From Eucalyptus grandis (Eukaryota; Streptophyta; Magnoliopsida; Myrtales; Myrtaceae), in contig NC_052619.1 in NCBI RefSeq assembly GCF_016545825.1, forward strand, positions 32,155,803 to 32,219,802: a DNA stretch of 64,000 nucleotides. The letters are read 5' to 3'. The notes under the pieces are model-generated. The model worked only from the letters and a program-made list of their open reading frames with translations, was not told the origin of the DNA and did no database searches. Below, piece by piece: positions 1 to 11,580 of this stretch (its first letter is position 1; every line of letters begins with the position of its first letter). The position numbers and the translations under genes are program-made.

Positions 1-1190
1 TTTTCTCACGCTTGCATTTTTCTCTTTCTTTCACGAATTTTTGCACTAGCACGAATTCTTTCTTTCGTCACCCCCTTATTTTTACAAAATGCGGTCCCTT
101 TTATAGTGGTTCCGATCACACCCTTCCATGACAATTTTCGAGCTTCTTTTTTCCACCGCCTTAATTCATGGTTTGCAAATTAAATCGTGATCTTGCAATC
201 GGCTTGATTTTTTTCTCGAATGTTTTTATTCCTTCCCTTTCATCAAATTCCTTGCTTTTTTTATTCACTTAATTTCTTTGATTGAGAATTTGTTTCCATA
301 TTTACTATGATTCGAATTTTTTGCCGAGCAACGGTGGTTAATCAGAATTTTTACATTCCATTTATAATCAAATCAGATTGATCATCCCCTTATTTTCATT
401 TTATTGCTATGATGCAATTTTTATTTTTTTTTTTTTTTTTTTAGAGCTTAAAAATTAATCCCTAATTTTTTATGAACAAGTAAGTGAGTCACCAAAATTT
501 AGGTATCAATAATATCCATCCTAATTTTGATGGATCCTAATGATGCTGATTTTTCATATTCATTTTTCCTTGGAAAGAAGAGATCCTCAACCACCGGATT
601 GAATTATTGAAAGAAAAAAGTAACATCGGAAATATCCATGAAATTGCTGATGGACCTCATATGGTGCGGTAGATGCTGAGATCCACAAAACCACGCGCTA
701 TTGTCTGTCCGTACATTGGAAGAGGATGGAACGCGCATTTTTCACTTTGACCAAACACCGTGTCTACCAAAGCTATCATACCCTTCTCTGCCTTAAATAT
801 TTTTTTTGGGGGGGTTCGAAAACGAAGAAGAAGGAGAACAGGAAGGAGTTACCATCGCCTGATGCAGCGAACGACGACGGACAACGAAGAACTGAGGATA
901 TCATCTACGTTCAGCTGCGACGAGACCGCACCGTTCTTCGGCTTCCCTGGTGCGGCAGCTGCGCTCGCGTTTTTCTCCATTAAAGATTCTTCCCTTTTGA
1001 TTTTGTTTCGATTTTGATCTCCAATTCAGTTATCTCTGACAACTGTCTTTTCTGCTGTTCTGTTCAAGGATCTCTTCCAGAGAAGGCTTTGAGTAGGCAT
1101 CGTTGAAGACGGCGCTACAAATAAACGATGCAGCTGCGAACAATGGAATAGCAGACCCGGTTATTTGTATTCACACTTGAGAAAAAAAAA
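1..1190. other. AT-rich upstream region of the TNL gene
   Basis: This stretch has no convincing coding region. The first 700 bases are AT-rich with T runs (for example around 420-442). From about 780 to 1190 the base composition becomes more balanced and would fit the promoter and 5' leader of the receptor gene that starts at 1191. Short open frames at 726-1017 overlap one another in two frames and show no recognisable domain, so I do not call them genes. I cannot place a TATA box or a transcription start. Confidence 0.5.
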
Positions 1191-4000
1191 ATGGAGGAGA
1201 TGGCGGTTTCATCGGGATTCGACTACGAGGTGTTCTTGAGCTTCAGAGGACCAGATACTCGAGCAGGTTTCACCGACTTCCTTTATGTTAGCCTGATTGA
1301 TGCGGGAATCCGTGCGTATAGAGATGATGAAGAGTTGCGCGTTGGGGAAGAGATTGGCCCGGAGCTTCTCCAAGCAATCAAGCAGTCAAGAATCTCCATA
1401 CCCATCTTCTCCACACGATATGCCTCTAGCAAATGGTGTCTCAAGGAGTTGGTCCAGATGGTGGAGTGCAAGAAAAACATGGGACAGAAGATCATGCCCA
1501 TTTTCTATGATGTGGAACCTTCCCAAGTTCGGCACCAAACTGGTGGGTATGAACAGGCCTTCATTGAGCATGAAAGCAAGGGGCGATACAGTGATGAAAC
1601 TATTAGCAAGTGGAAGGCTGCTCTTAGTGAAGTCGGAGCACTGAAGGGTTGGGACCTCCATAGCATGCCCAACAGGTGATTTTTTCTGAGATTAGGACCA
1701 CTGCAATAGCTTGTATCCTTAGAATGAATCTTAGTTCTGATTGAGTCCTTGCTGAATTTGTGGTATATCAAGTATTGAAATTGAATGTATTTCCAGAGAA
1801 ATTAGAAATCATGTTAAAAGTGAGATGCTTCGCCGGAATTCTACTTTTCCTGAGTTTAACTATATGTTATAAGTCCATTTTCATCATTTTCTTTTCGAAT
1901 AACATTATGTAGTTCATATAATTTATTAAGGAATCAATCCCAAACTGAGTGTCAGATTTTCTAATTTGATTTGGCTTGACCATTTGTTGTTCGACCAAAT
2001 TTTCTAATTCCATGTGTTTTCAACTCCAAAAATATCAGGCACGAGGGAGACTTTGTGAAAACACTTGTCAAAAAGGTTTTCGGTGAGTTGAAAAAGGGTT
2101 TTTTGGTATTATCAGATTGCTTGGTTGAAGTCGACAATCACGTGAGTGAAATCATGAGAACAATTGGCCCTCGGACACATGAAACATGGATTGTTGGTAT
2201 CCATGGAATGGGTGGTGTTGGAAAGACCACTCTTGCCAAAATCATCTACAATCAACTTTCACCTAATTTTGAGCATCGCTGTTTCCTTTCTAACATTCGA
2301 GAAACTTCGGAGGTAAATGGTGTTGAGTACTTGCAGAATCAGCTGATCTCAGATATTCTCAAAAAGGAACGGAAAGATATAAGCATAAGGAATATAGACG
2401 AAGGAATTGAGATGATTAAAGATAGGCTATGTGGTAAAAGGCTTCTCCTTCTCCTTGATGATATTGACAAAAAGAATCAATTGAATGTACTTATGGGCAA
2501 GCGCAATTGGTTCGGTGAAGGAAGTAAGGTTATCATCACTAGTAGAAATAAAGAGGTTCTCAACGTTCCTCAAGTGGATTGGACCTATGAACTGAAATGC
2601 ATGGATCCCAACAAATCTCTTCAACTTCTCAGTAAACATGCCTTCAGAAGTGATCATCCTTTGGATGATTATCTTGACATATCCAGAAAGGCAGTAGGTA
2701 TTGCTGGAGGTCTTCCTATAGCTCTCGAGGTTATAGGTTCGCTTTTATCATGTAACAGGAAAGAAATGTGGGATGTCATATTGAAAAAGTTGGAAAAAGT
2801 TCCTCATGAGGAAGTTAGCAGTAAACTCAGGATAAGTTATGAGGCATTAGATGATCGCCAAAAGCACATCTTTCTTGATATGGCTTGTTTTTTCATTGGA
2901 TATGACAAAGAAATTGCCATCTACATGTGGGATGAGACTGAATTTTTTCCAGAAGAAGCATTGGAAGTTCTGCAGCATATGTCCTTGATAAAGATTGACG
3001 AAAATAATACATTGTGGATGCATGATCTAATAAGGGACATGGGGCGAGAAATCAGCCGCCAGGACAGTAATATGGTAACAGAGAAGCAGACTAGGGTGTG
3101 GAATGTTGATGAAGCATTAAATTTGCTGATGACAAAACAGGTAAAAGCTCCTGGCTACCACGACATTTTGGCTACTTCCTCTTTTATGACGGCCTAAAAC
3201 ACGAGGGGTTAATAATGCGTTTCCTTTTTGGCAGGAAAAGGAAAAAGTTGAAGCTCTCCGTCTCGAGTTTCGCCATCCGGCAGGACAACGTTTTGCGGAT
3301 GAGGAATTTATGAGATTTCCAAATCTAAGGCTCCTTGTAGTTAATGGCGGGACTATAGGGCAGTGGTCTATGTATCGTTTAAGTCTGGAAACAATGTTCA
3401 AAATCAAATTTGGCATAGAAGAGCAGACTTCACGGCAGAATTTTCATCTCCCGACCAACTTTTTCCAGAAGAAGTCACATCTACTTCCGAAACTGCGATG
3501 GCTTGCTTGGCATTATATTCCTCGAGACTTTGACATAGCCAAATTATCCATGAGGAATCTAGTTGTTCTCAGTCTAGCACTGAGCACCATTACCCATCGT
3601 TGGGACGGTTGGAGCCATATAAAGGTATGACATATGCTAGGAACGTCTATTTGTTGACTCCAGAGCTTGATCCTTTAATGATTTTTTTTTTTTAATCTTT
3701 TTGTTGTTGCAGAAGGCAAAGAGCTTAAAAGTTCTGGATTTGACGTCTTGTTGGCACTTGGTTGAAACTCCCGACTTCTCAGGACTTGCAAATTTAGAGC
3801 GACTGATCATGCATAGCTGTGGAAGCTTGGTTAGAGTTGATAAATCCATCGGTCAGTTACAGCGCTTAATTTTATTAGATGTCGGGTATTGCTGGCAACT
3901 CCGTGACTTGCCAAATGAGATTCATAAGCTAAAGTCTTTGAAAGAGCTCCTTATTGTTGGCACACGATTGCAAGACAATATGAGTTCGAGCCCGTCCTAG
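1191..4000 (+). CDS. TIR-NB-ARC-LRR disease resistance protein, short LRR
   Basis: Intracellular immune receptor of the plant TNL class; the TIR domain of this family is an NAD-cleaving signalling enzyme and the NB-ARC is an ATP/ADP switch. Coding exons as I read them: 1191-1675, 2039-3140, 3235-3624 and 3713-4000, all with GT/AG borders and phases that join cleanly (754 residues). The TIR (about 10-160) shows VFLSFRG near the start. NB-ARC motifs follow in order: P-loop GMGGVGKTT (about 218-226), kinase-2 LLLLLDDID, RNBS-B KVIITSRN, GLPIAL, the TNL-type RNBS-D DMACFFIGYD, and MHD in MHDLIRDMGRE. Exon 3 holds the usual linker before the LRRs. Exon 4 has only about three LRR-like repeats before a stop, whereas family members usually have ten or more, plus a C-terminal post-LRR domain that I do not see here. 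It may be a truncated allele or a real short TNL. The start is the first ATG before the TIR; a second in-frame ATG lies three codons on. Confidence 0.9.
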
Positions 4001-5575
4001 GGACAGCATCGTTAGCTTATATTATGAAAAACAGAGAGCACAAAGAGAATGAAGAAAATTAATATTGTTGTATCATGTTTGTCTTTGTGTTGCGTTCTTT
4101 CACAGTTTCTGGGACGTTTGAAATTCCGTTTGCTGAACACTGAAAGTTGTTTCCTGGATGGTAGATATGTAACATTGATATTAAATTCTACATCACTGAA
4201 ATTTGTCCTTTTGGTATACTACTGCTAGTCAGGCTACCAACTGTTATTCACGAAGCTCGTTAGGAATCTATGACCGTATTAAAAACTTATCAAGTTTTTC
4301 ATAAATTCATTTCTCATAATTAAATATGAGTGGTGTAAATAGTAACTTACCAATGTAATCAATAATATTCTACTAGGAACTTATAGGGATAGAATAGTAG
4401 ATTAGCCAATAAGATACCACCGTAACCCAGGTACTTTGATATAGTTTAGTATTGATGTTGGCGACTAGCAACCATCGATGCAATAGTAACTTATTAAGGT
4501 TTTCAGAAATCTGCTACTGAAAACTACATTTTAGCGGGGTCAACAATAAGTTACTAGTGAAATTAATAACATACCAACATGGGTTTGCTTTTCGAAATGG
4601 ACTGAACTTAACAGTCATGAGGGTAGTCAATTGGTCATTGGAGCATTTAGAAAAAAAAAATTCATGCAAAACAAAATATAGAGGATGAAATAGTATTCGT
4701 AGATGAAATGTGCTATGCAGAGCAAATATCTTCTATTAACATAAATGTAAATAGTGTATATATAGAAAAGGTGGCAAGATGATTTATAGTGGTCTGGTCT
4801 TTCGTTTCAGCCTACTCTACTCTCTCAACTTTGAAAGCTCTATAGCAAGATTGGAATTCACTGGTGCAATCTTTGAAACCTTTGACAACATTTACAGATA
4901 AAGCTCCCTCTCCAGGAGGGACTGTAGCTCATTCGACAAGTATAGACACTTCAGTCATAGCACTCTTTTATAATGATTACACCACCATTCACTCAGAAAA
5001 TATAATCAAATTTGACAAGGTTTTTCTTGTAAAAGAAGTAAAAATAACTTTCAGAACGTTTTGATCCCCCGGCTACCTTCAGCTCTCACTTTGACACATA
5101 TATATAGTTCGAAACTTCCTCGACGTGCTGGAGACTTCAAATAGGTCAAAACAACTGCTATAAATTGCTATGCTTAGCTCAAAACGTTTATCTGGAGCTA
5201 ATTAATCAATCTTGCCCGAAATAGCAAAATTGTCTCTGTGAACTTGCTCAACGCTTCCTCTATTTAGCCAAAAATGACAAATTGGGTCTGACTTTTGCAG
5301 AATGTCTCTATGCGGATTTCAAGGCTTGAAATTGGCTTCAAAGCACCAATTGAAATTCAAATCGAATCGATTTGGAGCTGGGTCTTTGTTTTCGAAAACA
5401 TGGAGTATTGTCCACTCCGTCTATAGTGTGAACTTCCTCTACTATGCAGTCCATCTAGACTTGATGGTTTCAGCAAATCTTAAGCATCATATTACAATAA
5501 AAATGCTTTCTCTACAAGAATTACAGCAAATATTAGAATAATAATAATTAAAATATAGATGAATCTGTGTAAGTA
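4001..5575. other. Intergenic, with a dispersed repeat at about 4230-4620
   Basis: No gene is visible. Sequence at 4329-4391 is closely similar to 13247-13315, so both belong to a dispersed repeat family. Within 4230-4620 a motif of the type taacttacca-tg-aatcaataa recurs in diverged form, suggesting internal repetition. The rest is AT-rich and unassigned. I find no further LRR sequence here that would complete the upstream TNL gene. Confidence 0.5.
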
Positions 5576-5869
5576 CTAGTTTCTTAGTAATTTTTTGTCT
5601 ACTGAAAAATTAGAAATAAGCTTTATACACAATCTTTCTTCCGCAATCATTTGAGCAACAAGACATGTATTTGCAACTTGCAAGCACATGCTCTCATATT
5701 GTAAGCACTGTTTCCTCTGAAGGTGACCCTCCTTAACCTCCTTTAATTTAGTTAGAATCTGCTGTAGCAGAAGTTTGATTTCCTGACTTGCTTCAGTAGG
5801 CATAGATAGCTCCCGCTGAATTTTCTTTTCTCTATAGATAGAGGTTTCCTCTTCTTGCTTACTCCTCAT
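5576..5869 (-). CDS. Small ORF of unknown function, glutamine/lysine rich
   Basis: An open frame of 97 codons on the minus strand, unrecognised. Its first two thirds are rich in K, E, Q and L with heptad-like spacing, so a coiled coil is possible, as in some retroelement gag proteins. There is no upstream regulatory evidence and the surroundings are repeat debris. It may be a remnant of a mobile element or a chance frame; I list it only because its composition differs from the surrounding AT-rich junk. Confidence 0.15.
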   Translation of the reverse strand: MRSKQEEETSIYREKKIQRELSMPTEASQEIKLLLQQILTKLKEVKEGHLQRKQCLQYESMCLQVANTCLVAQMIAEERLCIKLISNFSVDKKLLRN

Positions 5870-6706
5870 AACTCCTCCAACTTCTTCTGCAGGCCCCTTT
5901 TTCTACTCCTTCCCTCTATACTTCTCCTTCAGCAGTTTCTTAACTTCATCATTCATACTCTTGTCCATAGAGACAATATTCCCTCAGCAGAAGGCTTGAT
6001 TTGCATTCAATTCAGAGTGTCATACACCACCATCCTTGGCAAGGACTTCTCTTTCTTCAACTCTTCAGGAATATCTATTCCTTTCTACTAGAATGATCAA
6101 CCCAAAAAGCTGATAGGTGGAGGGAGACTTATGTACATGACCTCATTGTGAAGTGATGCGCGATACTTAATTCCCCCTTTCACATGCAACGGATGATGAG
6201 TGGCATGTGGAATCTGACTAACAAGGGAAGACGCACACTCAAAGGGGCAGAAGATATGATGAGAGAATATTCAACTCTAAAGGTTCAATTAATATTCGAA
6301 AGGAGACCGCATATGTATATAAAAAGTATTACGTATCTATAGGATAATCCACCAGAGTTTATAAGAATTGTGTGATACGTGTGCGGAGAGTATGCGATAC
6401 TAAGAGGAACTCCATCTATGATGGCCCAAAGTAGTTTGGCCTCTTATCACGTCATATGTGAATGCATCCTCTAGACTAAGATGAAGGTTTGCAACTTTTT
6501 CGAGGAACTCTCAATTTCAAAGGAAAGGATCCACGGGTCACATGAAAATAGAGTGCACGAGCCAAGGAATCATCTTGTATAATTATGTGGTGTTAGAATA
6601 TTTAAATAATAATTCACGCATTCATTTAACAACTTAAACTTTTAGAACATAACAGTGGTCTCACAAAATCTTACGTGTAGTATGCCTTGGTAGGAGAAGT
6701 ACTGAC
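5870..6706. other. Unassigned intergenic sequence
   Basis: No coding region is supported. The segment around 6590-6660 has the AT-rich texture of a dispersed plant repeat, but I cannot name a family. Confidence 0.35.
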
Positions 6707-8685
6707 TGTTGAGAAAACTTCCAGTAAATTTTGAAGTTGACAAAACTTTTCTATTTCTATTCTTATTTTCATTCTGAGGTATACAAGACTTTTGTGGATT
6801 TCTCTCAAAGTCTATCTTACATCAGAAGTCTGCCCCACTTTAACGAAGACCTAGATTGAACTCATGTGAAGAACGAAAAAATAATCAGACTCAGAATTAT
6901 TGTTCTTTCTTCAAGGATTCAGTGCGAACAAGATATATCTAGCTTTCTGATTGGAAATTTCACTTACCATTTTGATATTATTGGAGAAATCAATCACAGA
7001 ACAGTAAAATCTTTTTGAAGGGGAAGCTTATTTTGAAAGAATCTATTTATGAAAACCAAGATTTTGATTATATGGGCGACCAGGATCATCGAACATTTAT
7101 CTCAATCTTCAAACGGCTCAAGATCTCCTTAATTGATTATGTCCAATGGGTTGATTGGAAGAATTCCTCTAAGAAGTGCCAACGCTTACAAAGGCATGAA
7201 TGAGTACTTAAGAAGGTTTTTCAAGTCATTCGAAGAGTGTGTAAAAGCTAGAATTCCAAAGTTTGAAGTTTTTCAAATCATCTATTCTTCCTCATTAGTG
7301 CTCAAACGTGTTGAGAAAACTCCTATTTGATTTTGAAGTTAACAAAACTTTTCTATTTTCATTCTGAGGTATACCAAACTTCTGTGGAATTCTCTCAAAG
7401 TCTATCCTATATCAGAAATCTACCCCACTTTGATGAAGATCTAGACTGAACTCAAGTAAAGATCGAAGATATAATCAGAATCAAAATTATTATTCTTTCT
7501 TCAAGGATTTAGTACAAACAAGATATATATGGCTTTTTGAAGGAAATCTTACTTACCTTTTTGGATATTATTGTTGAAATCAATTAAGAACGGTAACATC
7601 AATTTGGAAGACAAGTTTATTTGGAAAGAATCTAGTTATGAAAACCTAGATCCTGATTGTATGGGCGACCGGCGTCATCGGACTTTCATCTTGATCTTCA
7701 ATCGACTCAATATCTCCTTGATTGATTCTGTCTAATGGGTTGATTGGAAGAATTCTTTTGGGAAGTGCCAACGGTCACAAAAGCATGAAGGAGTATTTAA
7801 GGAGGTTTTTCAAGTCATTCAAGATAGAGCGTGAAAGCTAGAATTCCAGAGTCTTAAGTTTTTCAAATCACTTGTTCTTCCTCACTAGTGCTCAATCGTG
7901 TATTCAAAAGAGAGAGAAACACAAAAGACTGACTTAGTGAGAGAAATAGAAACTCTCTACTGAGTAGTAAGAGATATACTGCTGTAATGTAATTCTCTTT
8001 CGATTCATAGTGAAATCCAACTAGAAGGCTGTCAGCGTGAAAGAGTGGACGTAAGCTTAATCTAAGCCGAATCACTATAAATCTTGTGTTCATTTTCTCT
8101 TCCCTAAACTCCTTTAATTCATCTAATGTGATACATTTCTGATTTTCACTCTATTTACTTAAGTCTGAATCTTTATTCAAAGTCTCTAGTTTAACAAACT
8201 CAGTTTAAAAGAAAAATATCTTTACTGCAATTTGTGAATAATTGTCTTTACACATATTCACCCCCTCTAGGTGTTTATACTAGTTATTTCAAAATGTGTA
8301 TCCGAAAGAGAGAGAAAAACACTAAAGTGACTTAGTGAGAGAAACAGAAACTCTTTACTAAGTAGTCAGTGATATATTGCTGTAATTCTCTTTCGATTCT
8401 TAGTGAAATCCAGCCAGAAGGCTATCAGCGTGAGAGAGTGGACGTAGGCTTAATCTAAGCCGAACTACTATAAATCTTATATTCATTTTCTCTTCCCTAA
8501 ACTCTTTTAATTTATTTGCTATGATACTTCTCTGAATTTCGTTATATTTGCTACAGTCTGACTATATATTTAAAGTATATTGTTTAATAAACTCAGTTTA
8601 AAAGAAAAATATTTTCACTGAGTCTTAAGAAAAATTGTTTTTATACCTATTCACCCCCATCTATGTGTTTATATTAGCTCTTTCA
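6707..8685 (+). repeat. Tandemly duplicated LTR pieces, arranged A-A-B-B
   Basis: Two diverged direct copies of about 600 bases, both opening with TGTTGAGAAAAC, lie head to tail at 6707-7308 and 7309-7900. They are followed by two direct copies of about 390 bases, 7898-8291 and 8297-8685, both opening with gtgtat and ending with a ttcacccc...gtgttta...TTTCA motif. The middle copies together (7309-8291, about 983 bases) look like one whole LTR with TG and CA ends. The run of Cs near the 3' end followed by TTTCA is typical of some plant Ty1/copia LTRs. No primer-binding site or coding region follows, so these are remnants. Confidence 0.55.
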
Positions 8686-8940
8686 CTAACCCAAATGGGA
8701 AGATCAAACATAGGGGAATTTGAAAGATTGTTTGACAAAATTGCAATCCATGCTAGGATTCTCAATTCTAAGATTGACATCAAAGTTTGTGAGGGCACAC
8801 TTCATCGTGGCCGATACATAGATTTTTTGAGATTATGGCTTCCAAGATTTTTGGAGACGTAGATATCATGACTCTTAAAAAGTTCAAATTCCATGACTCT
8901 AGAAGTTATCATCTCACGAAAGACATACAACGCGATTCAA

Positions 8941-9166
8941 TGTTGGAAGTATTTGTTGGAGATAAGATTGAAGATCTTGAAGCTAATTCCGATTGTGATT
9001 GATTCTAGTCGATCATTAATTAGTACTATAAATAGGAAATAGTGATTCATGTATATTATTTTTCCTATTTTATTCTTTCATTCTTACATTATAAATTGCT
9101 CAATGTACTTGTATACATAATAGAATACAATAAAACATTTTTCCCAATTCCATTTCTCTTTCTACC
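8941..9166 (+). repeat. 5' LTR of the broken copia element
   Basis: Starts TGTTGG and ends CTACCA. It is immediately followed at about 9167 by taatatcagagcc, close to the copia primer-binding consensus TGGTATCAGAGC. It has an AT-rich body with ataaat and aataaa motifs near 9110-9135. I found no matching 3' copy in the window. Confidence 0.6.
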
Positions 9167-9507
9167 ATAATATCAGAGCCTCATCTTCCTAGCCTAGTTT
9201 CTGCAACCCTAGAATTGCCATCTTTTCTTTTTGTCCTAATCTGTTGCTACAAATTTCTTCCTATAGAACAAATCAACAAAGTGATTAGGAATTTTTTTTT
9301 TTAATAACATGGCAAAGGATAAGAGTGTTGACACTAAAGGATTCCTCACCCTAAAACCAAACGCCCACACCATTTGACGAGATTGAGTCGATCAGTCAAG
9401 AAGGGCAAGTTGAAGATGCCAACTTTGTTTCTGCCCCTACTCTAGTGCAGATCCCTAGGCCAATTCAGTGGCCCCTAGTCCATTGGTATCCCATCCAAAG
9501 CCACTAA

Positions 9508-10043
9508 GGGCGCACATGACAACCATTTAGTTCAAGAAATAGTTTCTAGAACAAAATTAGATTTTTCTATTTTTATTTCTAGAAGAGTTTCTAAGCAAAA
9601 ATAACAGTTTGATAACGACATAAAATTTCTACTCTAAAAATAGAAATTCATTTGATAACGACACAAAATTTCTTCCTTTTGGACGGCGGCGGGCCGACGG
9701 ATAGCGGTGATGGACGACGACGGATGGGCGGATAGCGATGACGGCCGGCAGCCAGCGGGGGCAGGTGGGTAGCCGGCGACCGACGAATGGTGGTCAACGG
9801 CAATAGATGAAGGACTGGTTGACGAACAATGAGAAAAATATTTATTTCTCATTTCTGTTCTAGAAATAAAAAAGTAGAAAATTTCTATTTTTGATTTCTA
9901 TTCCAAACCTATTTCTGGAATAGAAATCTATTCCAGAAATAGAAAAACGGAATAAGTTTATCAAACGGATTTCTATTCCAGAAACAGGTCTAGAATAGAA
10001 AAATTGTTTTTGGAACAGAAATAGGCAGTTGTCATGCACTCCC
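9508..10043. mobile_element. Harbinger/Tourist-like MITE with GC-rich core
   Basis: Terminal inverted repeats begin GGGCGCACATGACAAC on the left and GGGAGTGCATGACAAC on the right (reverse complement). They are flanked by a 3-bp direct repeat TAA at 9505-9507 and 10044-10046, as expected for PIF/Harbinger-type elements. The arms are AT-rich with recurring tagaaata motifs; the centre (about 9680-9790) is a GC-rich block of gcggcgg/gacgacg type. It is nested between the primer-binding site and gag of the surrounding copia element. Confidence 0.75.
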
Positions 10044-10185
10044 TAAGCCACTAGGCTGGGATAGACATGGGCCCAATACCCATCTGAAGAAGAAAATGTT
10101 GCGGGCTTTGGAACTCAGCCCAACAGAAGTGGGCCAATTCCCTCTTCATATGGAATCGACTCGACTGGTGAGTCGACCCAAATGA

Positions 10186-11580
10186 ATGCAAGTCACGAAC
10201 CGGATCCATACCAAGTCAAGGCACAAAACCCTACCCAATGCCTTAACCCTCACTCATGCCTTGCCTATTTCTGTTCAATGGAGGCGGCCACCCGAAGCTC
10301 GGAGATCCGCTTTACACATTGTTAGCGAATGGGCCAAAATTACGCCTAATCAGTCAAGAACTTCCCTGATTGGCAAAGTACCACTCTCGGGCTCGGGACC
10401 TCTAGAGAGCACTTGTCACCAAGGACAAGGAGGGTTTCATCAACAAAGTTATGCCATTCCCGATGAACGAGCAACTATAGAGGCACTAGCGATAATGCAA
10501 CCAATTGGTCGCACCTGGATCGGGAACTGCTTGACACCCAATGTCATGGCTAACCTTCCTCGACGAAAGATTCAAAGACATTCTGGGATAATATATGAGA
10601 AATGTAGGGGAAGTCAGATTGAGCAAAATTATTCACACTAACCCAGGCCTTGTCCAAACTAAAAAAAAAACAACCTTTTGGTCACCACATGCCTCAATCG
10701 GCTCTTGGTCTTGTGGAACAAAATCGAAGTAGCTGAAGAAAAATTGGAGGGGCCGGAAGGCACTCTCTAGTACCGCGCCATAAAGGAAAAAGAAACGACC
10801 ATAAGATTTTTGCTTACCCTTAATGAGTCGTATTCGAAATTCCAATTGCAAATCCTTGTGATGGATCCCTAACTGCCGCTTGCGCGGATCTTCTAGTTAG
10901 TGGTATATGAAGAGAATCAATGAGTTGCCGCGGCTAAAGAGGCTTGGGTTGGTGAGGGAATGAGCCTCACATCGTTCCCATCTAGCTTTGCTGCGACGGA
11001 GACGATTACCAACGCTGACGGAGGTATTGAAGCCGCGGGAGGACAGCAAAAAATGAGAGGCTTCATGGCTACAGCGACAAGAAAGGAGAAAGACAACCCT
11101 AAGTCTTCACAGGCGGATGGTTGGGATCGCAAATCTGGATCGGATGACTAGGAAAAAGCTGCAAGATCCAATAGTCAAGGGAAGCGCACTGGAACGGACG
11201 GCCTAGATTAGATTACTAGAATGGATGGTTGGGATTGACGCGCGCGATTGGATGGTCCACGAATGACCATCTCTTTAGACAAATTGGGCCGGCGTTATTC
11301 TGCCATGTTAGCACCAAATTATAGGGGATCCTATGGCCCATGAAATGCTACATAAGCGGGGAAGGTTAATGGACAAAATTTCAAAATTAAAAATATATAT
11401 TGCAAATATTGCAAACGTCCACCCCACAATATTAATACATGTTGGAAATTACATGGGAGACCTAATGTTAAAGATAAAAAAGAGAGGGAATCTACAGTTT
11501 ATCAAGTCTACACAAAAAGTGGTAGGACACCTCATCAGACTATCACCCAAGAACATTATGAGAATATTGCGCAAATTTTG
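10186..11580 (+). pseudogene. Copia gag with zinc knuckle, degenerate
   Basis: Diverged gag of a Ty1/copia element. Around 10800-10910 one frame reads LLTLNESYSKFQ and LQILVMDP, which matches the copia gag motif L-x-L-N-[DE]-x-Y followed by ILxMDP. Around 11395-11460 a knuckle reads CKYCKR, then H, then CWKLHGRP, the usual copia CCHC layout. Stops and frame changes interrupt it repeatedly (for example after 10641 and 11151), so no full gag protein can be made. Confidence 0.65.

Noticed and set aside
2055..3197. A separate NB-ARC gene starting inside exon 2
   Set aside because: The apparent start at 2055 is a GTG codon within the frame; splicing from the TIR exon at 1675 to 2039 joins in phase, so it is one TNL gene.
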